Shown in pieces: positions 35,382 to 46,479 of a DNA stretch of 64,000 nucleotides. The first letter of the stretch is position 1; the number at the start of each line of letters is the position of its first letter. Origin of the DNA: Proteles cristata cristata (lineage: Eukaryota; Chordata; Mammalia; Carnivora; Hyaenidae); contig JAESUZ010003404.1 of the NCBI GenBank assembly GCA_017311185.1, forward strand, positions 124,001 through 188,000, written 5' to 3'. The notes beneath the pieces are model-generated. The model was given only the letters and a program-made list of their open reading frames with translations, was not told where the DNA came from and made no database searches. The position numbers and the translations under genes are program-made.

Positions 35382-35545
35382 TATGGTGGGTTTTGATATC
35401 TGATAGTGCAGTCCCCCTCAACACTACCACCCAGTTCCCAGCTTTGTTTATGTTTAGGAATTTCTTGATTATTCTTAGATTTTGCACTTTAAACTTTAGG
35501 ATCAGTTTCTCAGGCTCCACAGTAAATCTTTGTTTTTCCTTGCAT
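35382..35545 (-). mobile_element. L1 ORF2 fragment, antisense, continuation
   Basis: gggttttgatatctgatagt, gcagtccccctcaac and aactttaggatcagtttctc continue the ORF2 complement directly from 35173. Confidence 0.72.
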
Positions 35546-35559
35546 ATTCTTCCATATTT

Positions 35560-36019
35560 TCTTTTTTTGTTGTTTTTAAATTCCAGTATAATTAATGCAA
35601 ATTGTTATATTAGTTTCAGGTGTATAGTATAGTGATTCAACAATTTTTTTTTACTCAGTGCTCACCATGATAAATGTACTCTTTAATCCCATCACCTACT
35701 GTACATTACCCCCCCCACACCCCACCCCTGGCCACCCTTTCGCCCCTGCCGGTAACCACCAGTTTGTTCTCTATTTTTAAGAGTCCATTTTTGTTTGCTT
35801 GTCTCTGTTTTCTTGTTTGTCTGTTTTGTTTCTTAAATTCCACATGTGAGTGATATTACATGGTACTTGTCTTTCCCTGACTGACTTATTTCCCTTAGCA
35901 TTATATCCTTTAGATTCATTCATATTGTTGCGAATGGCAAGATTTTATTCTTTTTTATGGGAGAGTAATAATACTCCATTGTGTGTGTACACACACACAA
36001 ACACACACACACACACAAG

Positions 36020-36066
<47 letters not shown>

Positions 36067-36125
36067 CAATATCTTCTTTATTTGTCAATGGATACTTGGG
36101 TTGTTTTCATAATTTGGCTTCAAAT
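35560..36125 (-). mobile_element. Carnivore-type L1 3' end, antisense
   Basis: attccagtataattaatgc, tagtttcaggtgtatagtat, gtaaccaccagtttgttctc, ttaaattccacatgtgag, cattcatattgttgcgaatg and tggatacttgggttgtttt are the complement of the carnivore L1 3' UTR and end of ORF2. It is younger than the ORF2 pieces on either side. A CA/TA microsatellite interrupts it. Confidence 0.78.
35981..36067. repeat. (GT)(CA)n(TA)n compound microsatellite
   Basis: gtgtgtgtacacacac, a perfect 16-bp palindrome, passes into a CA run and then about 40 bp of pure TA. It lies at the position in the L1 where the complement normally reads ccattgtgtgtatatata, so it grew from that. Confidence 0.95.
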
Positions 36126-36379
36126 TATGAAACGATTCTAGAAGGAGAACCACTGACCACTTCAGATCAACTCAATCCCTGTGCCCAACAGTCCTCTGTA
36201 TGTTTGGATTTCCCCTTTCCCCACTGGTAAATGGCTTTTACATTCTTTGAGTGAAGCCTAGAAAAATGATTTTATCTTCTAGTCTTTAGCCTCTAATGAA
36301 GCCCAGTGGGTGTGGATCAGAAAAGCATCCATCTCTCGGGCATGATCTACCAACTGAGCCAGCCGGGTGCCCCTTATCC
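36126..36379 (-). mobile_element. Unrecognised sequence ending in a CAN-SINE head fragment
   Basis: The last 75 bp or so (gcatccatctctcgggcatg, then accaactgagccagccgggt ending in gcccc) resemble the complement of a decayed SINE head. The rest is not recognised. Confidence 0.45.
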
Positions 36380-36825
36380 TTGATAATGTTTATCACCATT
36401 TCATAATTTACCCCATTAAGGGTGTGCATGCCTTTTGATATAATTATCCTTAGGTACTTTCATATTTTTAATTGCCTCTGAAAATGCCCTTTTTGAAACC
36501 GATTTATAACTCTTGTGTCTACTGTATAAATACAGCTGAATTTTATATACTGATTTGTTTCAGAACTTGCCAAACTTTCTTACTAAATGTCTTAATGTTT
36601 CTATAATTTCTTTAAATTTTCTATATTAAGATGAAAATTATGTCCTCTGCAGAAAAATTAGACTTTTGTTTTTTCTTTTTCCTCTTTATTACTTTTGTCT
36701 TTTTTTCTTATTTCATTGCACCAGGTAGATCTCAGTCAGTCGCTTGAATAGAAGTGATGGTAACAGGCATTCTTATCTTTTTCTTCATCTTGATGTTTGC
36801 TATACATTTTTTATTTGTGTGGTTT
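36380..36825 (-). mobile_element. Old L1 ORF2 fragment, antisense
   Basis: gatataattatccttaggta, cttgccaaactttcttact and ttgaatagaagtgatggtaa follow the complement of ORF2 and continue the element seen at 34700-35545 after the inserted pieces. Confidence 0.6.
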
Positions 36826-37033
36826 GTTTTCTGTTTTTGTTTTGAGAGAGAGAGAGAGAGAGCATGAGTGGGGGAGAGGGGCAGAGAGAGAGAGAGAGAG
36901 AGAGAGAATCCCAAGAAGGCTTCACACTGTCAGTGCAGAGCCATATGTGGCAGATCTCACAAAACGCATGATCATGACCTGAGCCAAAATCAAGAGACAT
37001 GTGCTCAACTGACTGAGCCACAGAGGCACCCCT
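36826..37033 (-). mobile_element. CAN-SINE with two GA expansions
   Basis: Two GA runs (about 36844-36861 and 36883-36907) sit in the CT region. Then tgatcatgacctgagcc and ctgagccacagaggcaccc. The frames at 36797-37164 and 36800-37201 arise from this repeat. Confidence 0.94.
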
Positions 37034-37644
37034 ATTTTCAATTTTTTGAGGAAACTTTCTACTGTTTTCCAAGGTGGCTGCACCAATTTCCATTCCCACC
37101 AACAGCGCACACAGGTTCCCTTTTCTCCACATCCTCGCCAACTTTGTTATTTCTGTCTTTTTGATACTTGCTGTTCTGACTGATGTGCAGTGATATCTCA
37201 TTGTGATTTTGGTCTACATTTCCCTGATGATTAGTGATGTTGAGCATCTTTTGGTCATCCGTATGTCTTCTTTGGAAAACTGTTTATTCAGACCCTCTGT
37301 CCGTTTTGTAATTGTTTTGGTTTGTTGTTGTTGTTGGGTTGTATATATTCTTTATGTATTTCAGGTATTAAACTCTTATTAGACACATCATTTGTGAATA
37401 TTTTCTTCCATTCACTAGGCTTGTTTTCTTTTTTATTGGTGGTTTCCTTTGCTTTACAAAAACTTATTACTTTGGTATATAGTTCCAAAAGTTTATTTTT
37501 GCTTTTATTTCCTTTGCCTGAGGAGACTTATCCATAAATATGTTGGTAAGAGCAATGTCCATGAGATTACTGCCTATGTTTTCTATTAGGAGTTTTATGG
37601 TTGGAGATTTCACATTTAGGTCTTTATGGATATTGAATTTTTAA
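37034..37644 (-). mobile_element. L1 ORF2 fragment, antisense
   Basis: ttcaattttttgaggaaact, ccaaggtggctgcaccaatt, ccctgatgattagtgatgtt, tgtatgtcttctttggaaaa and ggagttttatggttggagat are the complement of ORF2 3' half. Better preserved than its left neighbour. It corresponds to a more 3' part of ORF2 than the fragment at 36380, so the order is rearranged. Confidence 0.78.
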
Positions 37645-37866
37645 GTTTTTTAATGTTTATTATTTATTTTTTAAAGAAAGAGACAGAGAGGGACAGAGCA
37701 TGAGCAGGGGAGGGACAGAGAGAGGGAGACACAGAATCTGAAGCAGGCTCCAGGCTCTGAGCTATGAGCACGGAACCCGGTGTGGGGCTCGAACCCACAA
37801 ACTAGGAGATCATGACCTGAGTCAAAGTCGGGCACTTAACTGACTGAGACACCCAGGCATTCCTTA
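37645..37866 (-). mobile_element. CAN-SINE
   Basis: Full-length minus copy. Perfect 15-bp TSD atattgaatttttaa at 37630-37644 and 37867-37881. The host sequence on both sides is antisense L1. Confidence 0.98.
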
Positions 37867-38320
37867 ATATTGAATTTTTAAATGCTCTGTCTGCATCTAT
37901 TAAGATAATAACCTGTCTTTCTCCCTTTAACAATGTGAAAAATTATATTAGCTGATTTAGTATTAAACCAACATTGCAACCCAGGGATAAGCGTTCCTTA
38001 CTCATGATGTTTTAACTTCTTATACACTACTGTATACCGATGGCTAATATTTTATTTAATTACTAATATTTTACATTTTTGTTTAAGAATATAGTTGTTA
38101 CATAATCTTTATTTATTTGACTGTTCTGGTCAGGTTTGAACATCAAAATGCTCCTCGTAAAATGAGATAGGATGTTATTTTCTCTTTCTCTCTTCTCTTG
38201 GAAGAGTTCTGTAAGACTAAAATTACCTTTTCCTTGAATGTGTGGTAGAACTACTCTGTAAAGTTGTCTGGGTCTGATGTTTTCTTTGTGGAAAAATTTT
38301 TATTGACTTTGAATCATCTT
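37867..38320 (-). mobile_element. Old L1 ORF2 fragment, antisense
   Basis: gctctgtctgcatctattaa, gtattaaaccaacattgcaa, cccagggataagcgttcctt and gtctgggtctgatgttttc are the complement of ORF2. Adding the TSD back, it is contiguous with 37034-37644, through an internal deletion that predates the SINE. Confidence 0.7.
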
Positions 38321-38689
38321 TCCTCAAGGAAAATATGTACTTCTTGGTATTTTCTTAGACACTAATTCACTGGCAGGTGAATCATTGTACTTTTACTTTA
38401 CCAAATTACACCCAACATCATTACCTATGAGAGAGTATAGACTTGCTGTATTTCTACCGACAGCGGCTAGAGATTACCGAATATTTCTGCTTCTATAGCA
38501 GAATTCCTGGCATCTCATTAGAAATCACTTCACAGAGAAAGACAAATGCAGTTACTAAGAATTTCAGAGAACAGGATTCTGATAACAAATGTATAATAAA
38601 AGCATAAGTAACAATTATAGGGCTCAGAGAAGATATATCTATTTTTACCAGAAGAGAACAAGGAAAGATACGTATAGTTTATAGGTGCT
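38321..38689. other. Unrecognised sequence
   Basis: Nothing recognised between the L1 remnants and the MIR. Confidence 0.4.
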
Positions 38690-38890
38690 TTAGAGCTTGG
38701 GATCCTGGAGAGGCCACTGTGGTTAGAAAGCCAACTCTGCCACTTCCAGCTGCCACTCATGAGTGACCTTCAGAAACTAGCGTCCACATCTGTAAAATGT
38801 GGGTAATAATGGTTCCTATGTGAAGCATCGTTGTGATGATAACTACTTAGAGCATAGTAAGTGCTTACTGTATGTTATTGATATCAGTTT
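38690..38890 (+). mobile_element. MIR SINE
   Basis: gaaagccaactctgccact, atctgtaaaatgtgggtaat, cgttgtgatgataactactt and gcatagtaagtgcttactgt are in MIR order. Confidence 0.85.
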
Positions 38891-40675
38891 TTCCAAGACA
38901 AATGAGGAAGTCACGTTAGAAAATCCTTTCTGAAAGTCAAGCAAAACGGCAGTGATGGCAGGCAAGTAGGATGGTTAAGGAGGAGTGCTAAGTTGGGAGT
39001 AGGGAGAGTTTTCCAGAAGGTGTCCAGGATCGAGCTGTAGTTGGACAACAAGCTTTAAGTGGGCCATTATGCGGATTCCCAGGATCACACAACTGGATGG
39101 AGCTGAGATTTGGGATGGTAGGGTGGCAGCGATGACGGGCTGTACAGGAAACTCTCAGGAAGGGAGGGGGCAGTCAGATGTTTCATTCTCCCCATTTTGT
39201 TACCCAGTATTGCTTTTCAGGATACTTCAAAATTCTGTTGTGAAAAAAAAAATGATAACTTACGCTACAGCAACTCAAAATAGGTTAGGATCCAAAATGG
39301 TAACTCTTTAGGAAGAAAAGTTAACCATTAACTAACTAGCAAGAGAAGTTACTCAGTGAGCTGTCTTAGCTACTTAATGTCTTAGCTAGGTCATTCATCA
39401 GAGTCCAATGTTTCCTTGACAGAGCATTAAATAATACATCTATCTACTTTGTTTTGGGGTCAAGGACCCAATAATGCTGCCATCCATTGCTAAATTGCCT
39501 TAGTCACCTTTAAAAAACCTACCTGTTACATCTTAATGGATGTCTTAACCAGTTATTGATGCTGACACAAAAGTCAGGAGAGAGTCTGAGGGAACCTAGC
39601 AATTTTTGAGAACATGACGCTAACATAACGTTACTCAAATTCCTTTAATGAGTTGGGGAAAACAGCTTGTGTAAGGTCCTCTGGAGACTTGGGTGCATTG
39701 TTATATTTTAGAACATATTAATGTGATTTTCTTTCTTTTTTCCTTTACTTTTTCTCGTTCATGAATTGCTCCCAAACCATATATTACCTTGGACAGTATT
39801 AGGACGTTTGTGATGAAACAGTCATCAAAAACAATGTTCAGCATTGACTTCTAAAACAGTCTCGTAAAGCTACCTGAAAGCATGTAGCAGTTAATCATAA
39901 GTATCTGGTAGAGTGTCATAGCTGGGAGAGAGAGAGAGAGAAAGGTGGAGGCAGGTAGGATAGAAGCCTGAGAGACCTTCAGGACTTGGAGGAGAGGAGC
40001 AGAATCAGTGTCCAAAATCTGCTCAGCCTTGGCTCCATTGGGACGGAATCGCACCAAGGAGTCCTTTGTGAACAGAGCTACTGATGCCCATGGGTCATTC
40101 TTTCCTTCCAGGTAAGCCCCCGCTGCAGGTGACTGTATTGCCCACTTACTGTCCAACGGGACAGTGCCTTCTATGTCTTCTTTTGTGTAAAATATTGCAT
40201 GGTTTTTCTCTTGTTCATTTACATGATAAGGAAGGTCTGCTTCTGAGTGTGTTTCTCAATGTGTATACCAGAAGATAGAGACCACAAACATATCCTATGT
40301 CCTTCAGAATCTTATAGTTCAAGTGGAGACTCTTACCCAGAACTTTCCAAACATGCGGCAAGCACTGGAAAAACATGAGACAAAGAGGTTCAAATCACCA
40401 TCTGCTTCTTGATTCTTCCTGACATACATCTGAAATCCAAACTACCATTGTCAAAAAGGCACAATCTATAAATGTCATCCCTCCATTGCAATGAAAGGTA
40501 GAAAGAAAATGTATAAAGGAGAGTTACCAGGAGAGAAGAAACAGAACTCAGGCCTGCATCTATAACTTATTCACCATGTGATTGGTCAAAACCACAGCTT
40601 TGAGGGGAAAGGCAAAGAGGAAGAATGCTCTAATTTTACCAGAGCTAAAATCATGAAAGTGACTCCTTCTGAGGG
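38891..40675. other. Unrecognised sequence including a splice-like site
   Basis: A minus frame at 39851-40156 (101 codons) has no recognisable domain. The site at 40098-40117 is listed separately. No SINE or L1 here. Confidence 0.4.
40098..40117 (+). promoter_or_regulatory. Possible recursive splice site (acceptor joined to donor)
   Basis: ttctttccttccag is followed at once by gtaagc, so an acceptor AG (40110-40111) abuts a donor GT (40112-40113). This is the form of zero-length recursive splice sites known from long introns of vertebrate neuronal genes. Whether it is used cannot be told from sequence, and such a motif can occur by chance. Confidence 0.2.
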
Positions 40676-40680
40676 GGAAA

Positions 40681-40728
40681 AAATAAGGAAAGGAAAGGAA
40701 AGGAAGGAAGGAAGGAAGGAAGGAAGAG
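40681..40728. repeat. (GGAAA)n/(GGAA)n microsatellite
   Basis: Three aaagg-type units pass into about six ggaa units on the plus strand. The plus frame at 40578-40898 reads through it and is not a gene. Confidence 0.95.
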
Positions 40729-42579
40729 GGGAAAGGGTGGCATTATATCTTACTTGCTCATTTGTAAGTGCAATTAAGGTTAAAGTTGTACTCCCCTTCA
40801 CGAGAAAACATGACCAGAAGCATTATGACCGAGAGAGCTTTGTTTGTAAAGAACTTTTCAAGATGCTGTTTTTCTCCTGGAAAATGTGGTTTATCTAATT
40901 GATGGCTGAGGAAAACCATCTTTTTAAACTTCCCACTCAATGAGTCAGCCTGGGGTGTGTCTGCCTTGTAGCATCCTGTGAGATCCAGTAACTAAAGAGG
41001 CATGACCGACGCAGCCCCAGCCTCATGCGTCAACGGAGCTACCGGCGCTGGGAAACCAGAGGGAGCCCGGTTTTCCAAACAGAGTGGTTTACACAATTGC
41101 ATGTTATGAAATGGGGTTTCAGCCTTTAAAGAATCATTGCCTATTTTAAAAAGAACCTGTCAAGTGATTCTTTTCAACACTCAAGGTCTACAATTGGTAA
41201 AGGCCAGGTAATTAACTCTAACTGAAGGGCAAGTATTACCGCCTTTGGCCTTCTTCATGTTTACCTTGAAGAGAATTTCCATGACACCACCCGTTGCAGG
41301 GAGTGGAGGCAAAATGGAGAATTTGGACAAGTTCTTTTCCAAACATACACTGAAACATTGATACAGCATTGTGAATACTGAGTCAGACTATCAATGGAGC
41401 ATCAAACACTGAGGAAAAAAGCTCAATGGTCACCTAAAAGGCTGCCCTATACCATAACTTTCTTTCCAAAAAAGAAAAAGAGAGAGAGAGAGGTGTGTAT
41501 GAACATGTGATTTGGGGGTACATTGGAAGAGAGCACAGAAGATAAAGGGTTGGAAACAATGTCAGCCTTGTTGAAAAATATTCTGCCGTCTCTATTATAG
41601 CTAGGCCAGAGTAGGCATTTACCTTGATATGATAAAAAGAATGTGACAGAATTGTATTTGAGATTCTTTAAATTTTATCTCATCAAAACAAATGGAGGGT
41701 TTTTTTAGAATAAGATGTAGAAGCTGTAAAATGAACAAACAAATCGCAAGTGTTACCTCAGACCGAAAAGCCTTTACTCAAATCTTCAGAGATCAATATA
41801 TGAGGTACATTAAGATCTTGGGAAGAATGGACTGGACACCAGATAATGGATGTGCCTTGGGCTGTATGGGATTTTTATTTTGGAGAAGCAGCAGCGTATA
41901 CAGGTTTACCTTAGCTTTCGAAACTTTCCTTATGTTATTAACACTAAGAAAGAGGTATTAGGCTCTGGGTAGCACAAAGGTAGAGACTGAGAGCTGACAG
42001 TACAGCAGTGTTTCAGATAAAAGAGGTGTGACAGGAAAAGATCTTAACATTGGAATGAGCTAAGTAAGACTCTCACAGCTCTAGATTTCCAGGAACCTTA
42101 TCAAGAAATATGAAGTATGTGTCTCTAGCCCTTTTTGACAGAGGTTTCAGCATATTGGGGTGTTTGGAATGATCACCACATTATAGATCTAGGAGGATTC
42201 TCCAGAGGTTAGAGCCTGAGAAAACACATGTTTCTTGGTTCTCTGATGTTTTCCTGACTGCTCATCAGCAACAGTGTAATTTTCACTGCTCTCGAGCCCA
42301 AGAGACATCACAATTATATTTCTAGATCATGATGATCAGCTCCGGTCAGCTCCAGATGGGAAACATCAGGGCCACCCACAAAAGACTGAATTCTCTCTTC
42401 CCTATAGTTGGGTGTTAGAAATGAAGATAAAGGATGGATACATCGTCCTACTGTGTCTACGAAAAGGACTCCTTTGCAACTGTGAATATGTAGTGAACAC
42501 TTTACAGTAGTTTTGGGACCTCTTCCTTAACACTTCCGAAAAGCACTATCACTACAGGTTCTCGAATTTTCCTTCTTTT
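40729..42579. other. Long unrecognised stretch
   Basis: A short AG run lies at about 41478-41492. The plus frame at 41692-41961 (89 codons) has no known domain and no splice support. No interspersed repeat recognised in 1.85 kb. Confidence 0.4.
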
Positions 42580-44490
42580 TAAAATTTTAGCTTTATTGAG
42601 GTATAATCAATATGTAATTATATAGTGTTAAAGTGTGCATCATGGTGATATACGTATACATTATGGAAAGATTTCCCCCATCTAGTTAATTAAGACATTC
42701 ATCACCTCATATACTTTCCTTTTTTTTAAGATTCACATATATTGTATGCCTTTCTATATCTGGCTTATTTCACTTGGTGTAATGCCTTCAAGGTCCATCC
42801 ATGTTGTTAAAAATGACAAGATTTGGTTCTTTTTTATGACTGATTAATATTCCACTATATATACTACGTGTTTTTTATTCACTCATCTGTTGACAGACAC
42901 TAAGGTTGTTTCCACATCTCAGCTACTGTGAATAATGCTGAAATAAATATGAGAGTGAAGGTATATTTCCAATAACTTGTTTTTACTTCCTTCGGAGGTG
43001 TATCCAGAGACGGGATTGCAAAATCATAAGGTAGTTCTATTTTTAAGTTTTGGAGGAACCTCCATACATACTGCTTTCCGTAAGTGGCTGCACCAATTTA
43101 CATTTCCACCAACAGCACAGAAGGGTTCCCTCCTCTCTCCACCCTCTTGTCTTTTTTATGATAGTCATTCTACCGAGAGTGAAGTGATATTTCAGTGTGA
43201 TTTTGATTTGCATTTCCCTGATGATTAGTGATGCTGAGAACCTTTTTATGTACCTGTTGGCCATTTGTATGTCTTCTCTGGGAAAACGTCTATTCGGTTC
43301 CTCTGCCCATTTCTTAATTGGATTGTTTGTTTTGTCATTACATTATATGAGTTCTTATATATATTGTATATTAAACTCCTTATCAGATATGTGGTCTGCA
43401 AACATTTTCTCTTATTTGGTAGTATGCCTTTTCATCTTACTGATGGTTTCTTCAACTGTGCAGAAGCTTTTTCATTTGATGTAGTTCCACTTGCTTATTA
43501 TTGCTTTTGGTGTTAAATCTAAAAAAGTCATTGCCAAGACTGATGTCAAGGAGCTTCCTTAAAATCCTCCTAGCAGTTTTATGGTTTTAGGTCTAATGTT
43601 CACATACTTACTCCATTTTGTTGGTTTTTCTGTATGGTATAAGATCATGGTCCAGTTTCATGCTTTTGCATGAGGCTGTCCAGTTTTCCCAACACCATTT
43701 AAAGAAAAAATTATCCTTTCCCCACTGTATATGCTTGCTTCCTTCGTCATGGATTAATTGACCATATATCTATAGGTTTATTTCTGGACTCTCTATTTGC
43801 TTCTATTGATTTAGGGATCTATCCCAAAACCATACTGTTTTAATAACTACAGCTTTGTCATACAGTTTTAAATCAGGACACATGATGTCTCTAGCTTTGT
43901 TCTTCTTTCTCAAGATAGTTTTGCTATTTGGGGTCTTTTATGGTTCCGTACAAATTTTAGGATTTTTTAAAAAATTTCTGTGGAAAATGCCATTGGAATT
44001 TTTATAGGAGTGCCCTGAATCTGTAGATTGCTTTGAGTAATATGGCCATTTTAACAATATTAATTCCTCTGTTCATGAACACAGAATATCTTTCCATTTA
44101 TTTGTCTCTTGTTTACTTTCTTTCATCAATGTCTTATTGTTTTCAGTGTACAAGTCTTTCATTTCCTTGGTTAACTTTATTCCCATGTAGTTTATTCTTT
44201 TTAATGCAATTGTGAATGGGATTGTTTTCTTAATGTCTCTTTCCAGTAGTTATTGGTGTATAGAAGCACAACTGATTTTTGTATTGATTTTGTATCCTGC
44301 AGCTTTATTGAAATTATTTATTCGTTCTAACCGTTCATTTGCAGAGTCGTTAGGGTTTTCTATATATGAAATCATATCCTTTGGAAAGAGTTTTACTCCT
44401 TCCTTTCCAATTTGGATGCCTTTTTTCTTTTTCTTACTACTTGTTCTAGCTAGGACATTCAGTACTATATTGAATAAAAGTGATGAGATT
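42580..44490 (-). mobile_element. L1MA/MB-like LINE, antisense, 3' UTR into ORF2
   Basis: It starts at the complement of the 3' end (ttttagctttattgaggtat) and proceeds through ccatccatgttgttaaaaat, ggctgcaccaatttacattt, ccctgatgattagtgatgc, ctgtgcagaagctttttcat, ggtccagtttcatgcttttg, gaatctgtagattgctttg and tttgtatcctgcagctttat. This is an unbroken antisense walk up ORF2. Frames in it are shadows of ORF2 with many stops. It continues after the SINE at 44491. Confidence 0.88.
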
Positions 44491-44711
44491 GGGGCACCTG
44501 GCTGGCTCAGTCAGTTAAGTATCCAACTTTGGCTCAGGTCATGATCTCTTGGCTCGTGGGTTTGAACCCTGTGTCAGGCTCTTTGTGGACACCTCAGAGC
44601 CTGGAGCCTGCTTCAGAGTCTGCGTCTTCCTCTCTCTCTACTCCTCTCCTGCTTGCACTGTCTCTCTCTCCTCAAAAATAAATAAACATTTAAAAAAATA
44701 AAAGTAAAAAC
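44491..44711 (+). mobile_element. CAN-SINE inside an antisense L1
   Basis: ggggcacctggctggctcag head, aggtcatgatctcttggc box and caaaaataaataaacattta tail. Imperfect TSD taaaagtgatgagatt (44475-44490) and taaaagtggtgaaagt (44712-44727); both copies are L1 sequence. Confidence 0.96.
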
Positions 44712-45000
44712 TAAAAGTGGTGAAAGTGAACATCCTTGTCTTCAGAAAAGTTTTGAGCTTTTCACTGTTGAGTATGATATTAGCTGTGAGTTTGTCATAA
44801 GTGGCCTTTATTATGTTGAGGTACGTTTCCTCTACACCCAGTCTGTTGAGAATTTTTATTATAAATGCATGTTGAATTTTGTCAGATTTTTTTTTGCATC
44901 TATTGAGATGATCATATGGTATTTATCCTTCATTTTGTTAATGTAGCCCATCACATCAACTTATGGGTGTTAAGCCATCCTCTTCTATTTTTTGGAAGAG
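44712..45000 (-). mobile_element. L1 ORF2, antisense, continuation
   Basis: gtgaacatccttgtcttcag, attatgttgaggtacgtttc, gcatctattgagatgatcat and taagccatcctcttctattt continue ORF2 complement from 44490. It ends at a truncated SINE. Confidence 0.85.
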
Positions 45001-45130
45001 TTCATGAGTTCGGGCCCTGTGTTCTGCTCTTTGCTGATAGCTCAGAGCCTGGAACCTGCTTCATCTGCCTCTTGCGCACAATCTCAAAAATAAACAAACA
45101 TTAAAAAAATTTTTTTTAATAAATAAATGT
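45001..45130 (+). mobile_element. CAN-SINE, 5'-truncated
   Basis: It begins mid-element at ttcatgagttcgggccctgt and ends with aaaataaacaaacattaaa. It sits exactly at the junction between an antisense L1 on the left and a sense L1 on the right. Confidence 0.9.
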
Positions 45131-46445
45131 AAAGATAGTCATGAATTGGAAGACTCAATATTGTTAAGATGTCAGTTCTTCCCAACTCAATCTACACCTT
45201 CCTTTATTCACAATAAAAATCCTATCAAGCTATTTTGTGTATATTGACAAAGTGTTTCTAAAGTTTATACAGAAAAGTTAAAAGACCCAGAATAGCCACC
45301 ACAATACTGAAGGACAAAGTCAGAGAAGTGACACTACCCAATGTCAAGACTTATTACAAAGCTTGCTTAGGTCAGCATCATACTGATAAAAGACTAGACA
45401 CATCGTTCAGTGGTACAGTGTAAACAGCCCAGAGTAGACCTACACAGATAGTCAACTGAACCTTGACAAGAGAACAAAGGTAAAGAAAGGATAATGCTTT
45501 CACAAATGCGCTGAAACAGTTGAATAATTATCCACAGAAGTAAATAAATCTAGACAGAGACCTTACGCCTTCCACAAAATATTAACTGAAAATGTGGATC
45601 TAAATATAAATTGTTCTAAAGCTAGAACAATTTGAGCAACAAAGTTAATAAAGTAGTATTGTATTATAATTGAAAATATAAAATGAATATCCATAAATCT
45701 GAACTGATACAAATACATGATCAAATAAACAAATAAATTGGGGGAGAAAACAAATCTCCAAATCTCCCACACAAAAGAATTCAAAATAATTTATGAAGGT
45801 ATTCCACCTTCAAGGAGAGAGAGTCCATCTTCTCACTCCTTAGATCTAGGCTGTGCATAGTAATGTCCTTCCGAAGAAGGCAATGTGAAAAGCTTTACAG
45901 TGGAGAAAGCTGACAAATGCTACCTCAACCAGGTGATCAAGGTCAACATCAGCATAAACATACCAGAAAGGTAAGAAGTACCCTTGATATTATGATAAAA
46001 ATAGCACTTCACCTGTGATATCTTCCTCCCAGGAACCCGTGATCTCAATTTTATCATGAGAAAACCATCAGACAAATTCCAATAGTGGGTAACCTATGAA
46101 ATACCTGCCCAGGATGCCACAAAACTGTCAAAATCATCAAGACCTAGAAGAGTCCGAGAAACTGCCACAGCTAAGAGACGTGACAACTAAATGTAATATG
46201 CCATCCTGGATGGGAACCTGAAACAGAAAAAGGACACCTGGTGTAAACTAAGGAAATATGAAAAAGTATGGCCATTGCTTAATAACAATGTATCAATATT
46301 GGTCCATTGATTACAACAAACATACCATGCTAATGCACGATATTAATAATAGGGAACACTGGGCATAAGATATATAGAGATCCTCTGTATTCTCTTCTCA
46401 ATGTTTCTGTAGTCTAAAACTTCTCTAACAAATACTCTATTTAAA
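45131..46445 (+). mobile_element. L1M-type LINE, sense, ORF2 remnant and 3' UTR
   Basis: ORF2 part: tgttaagatgtcagttcttc, atattgacaaagtgtttcta, gtcaagacttattacaaagc and agtcaactgaaccttgacaa. 3' UTR: ttcaaaataatttatgaagg, accaggtgatcaaggtcaac, gacaactaaatgtaatatgc, agtatggccattgcttaata and gtagtctaaaacttctctaa. Strongly diverged, with an ORF2-to-UTR deletion at about 45650. Orientation is opposite to the L1 at 42580-45000. Confidence 0.8.
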
Positions 46446-46479
46446 ATTGCATTGGGCGGATTTAACCAGAACCCAGGTA

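Noticed and set aside
36800..37201. 133-codon minus-strand frame
   Set aside because: It reads through a SINE and antisense L1 ORF2; the Ser/Leu repeats come from the CT region of the SINE.
39851..40156. 101-codon minus-strand frame
   Set aside because: No recognised domain, no supporting splice or poly-A features, and it lies across a splice-like site on the other strand. Treated as chance.
43197..43516. Hydrophobic, membrane-like plus-strand frames
   Set aside because: They are the complementary strand of L1 ORF2, which gives Phe/Leu/Ile-rich nonsense frames.
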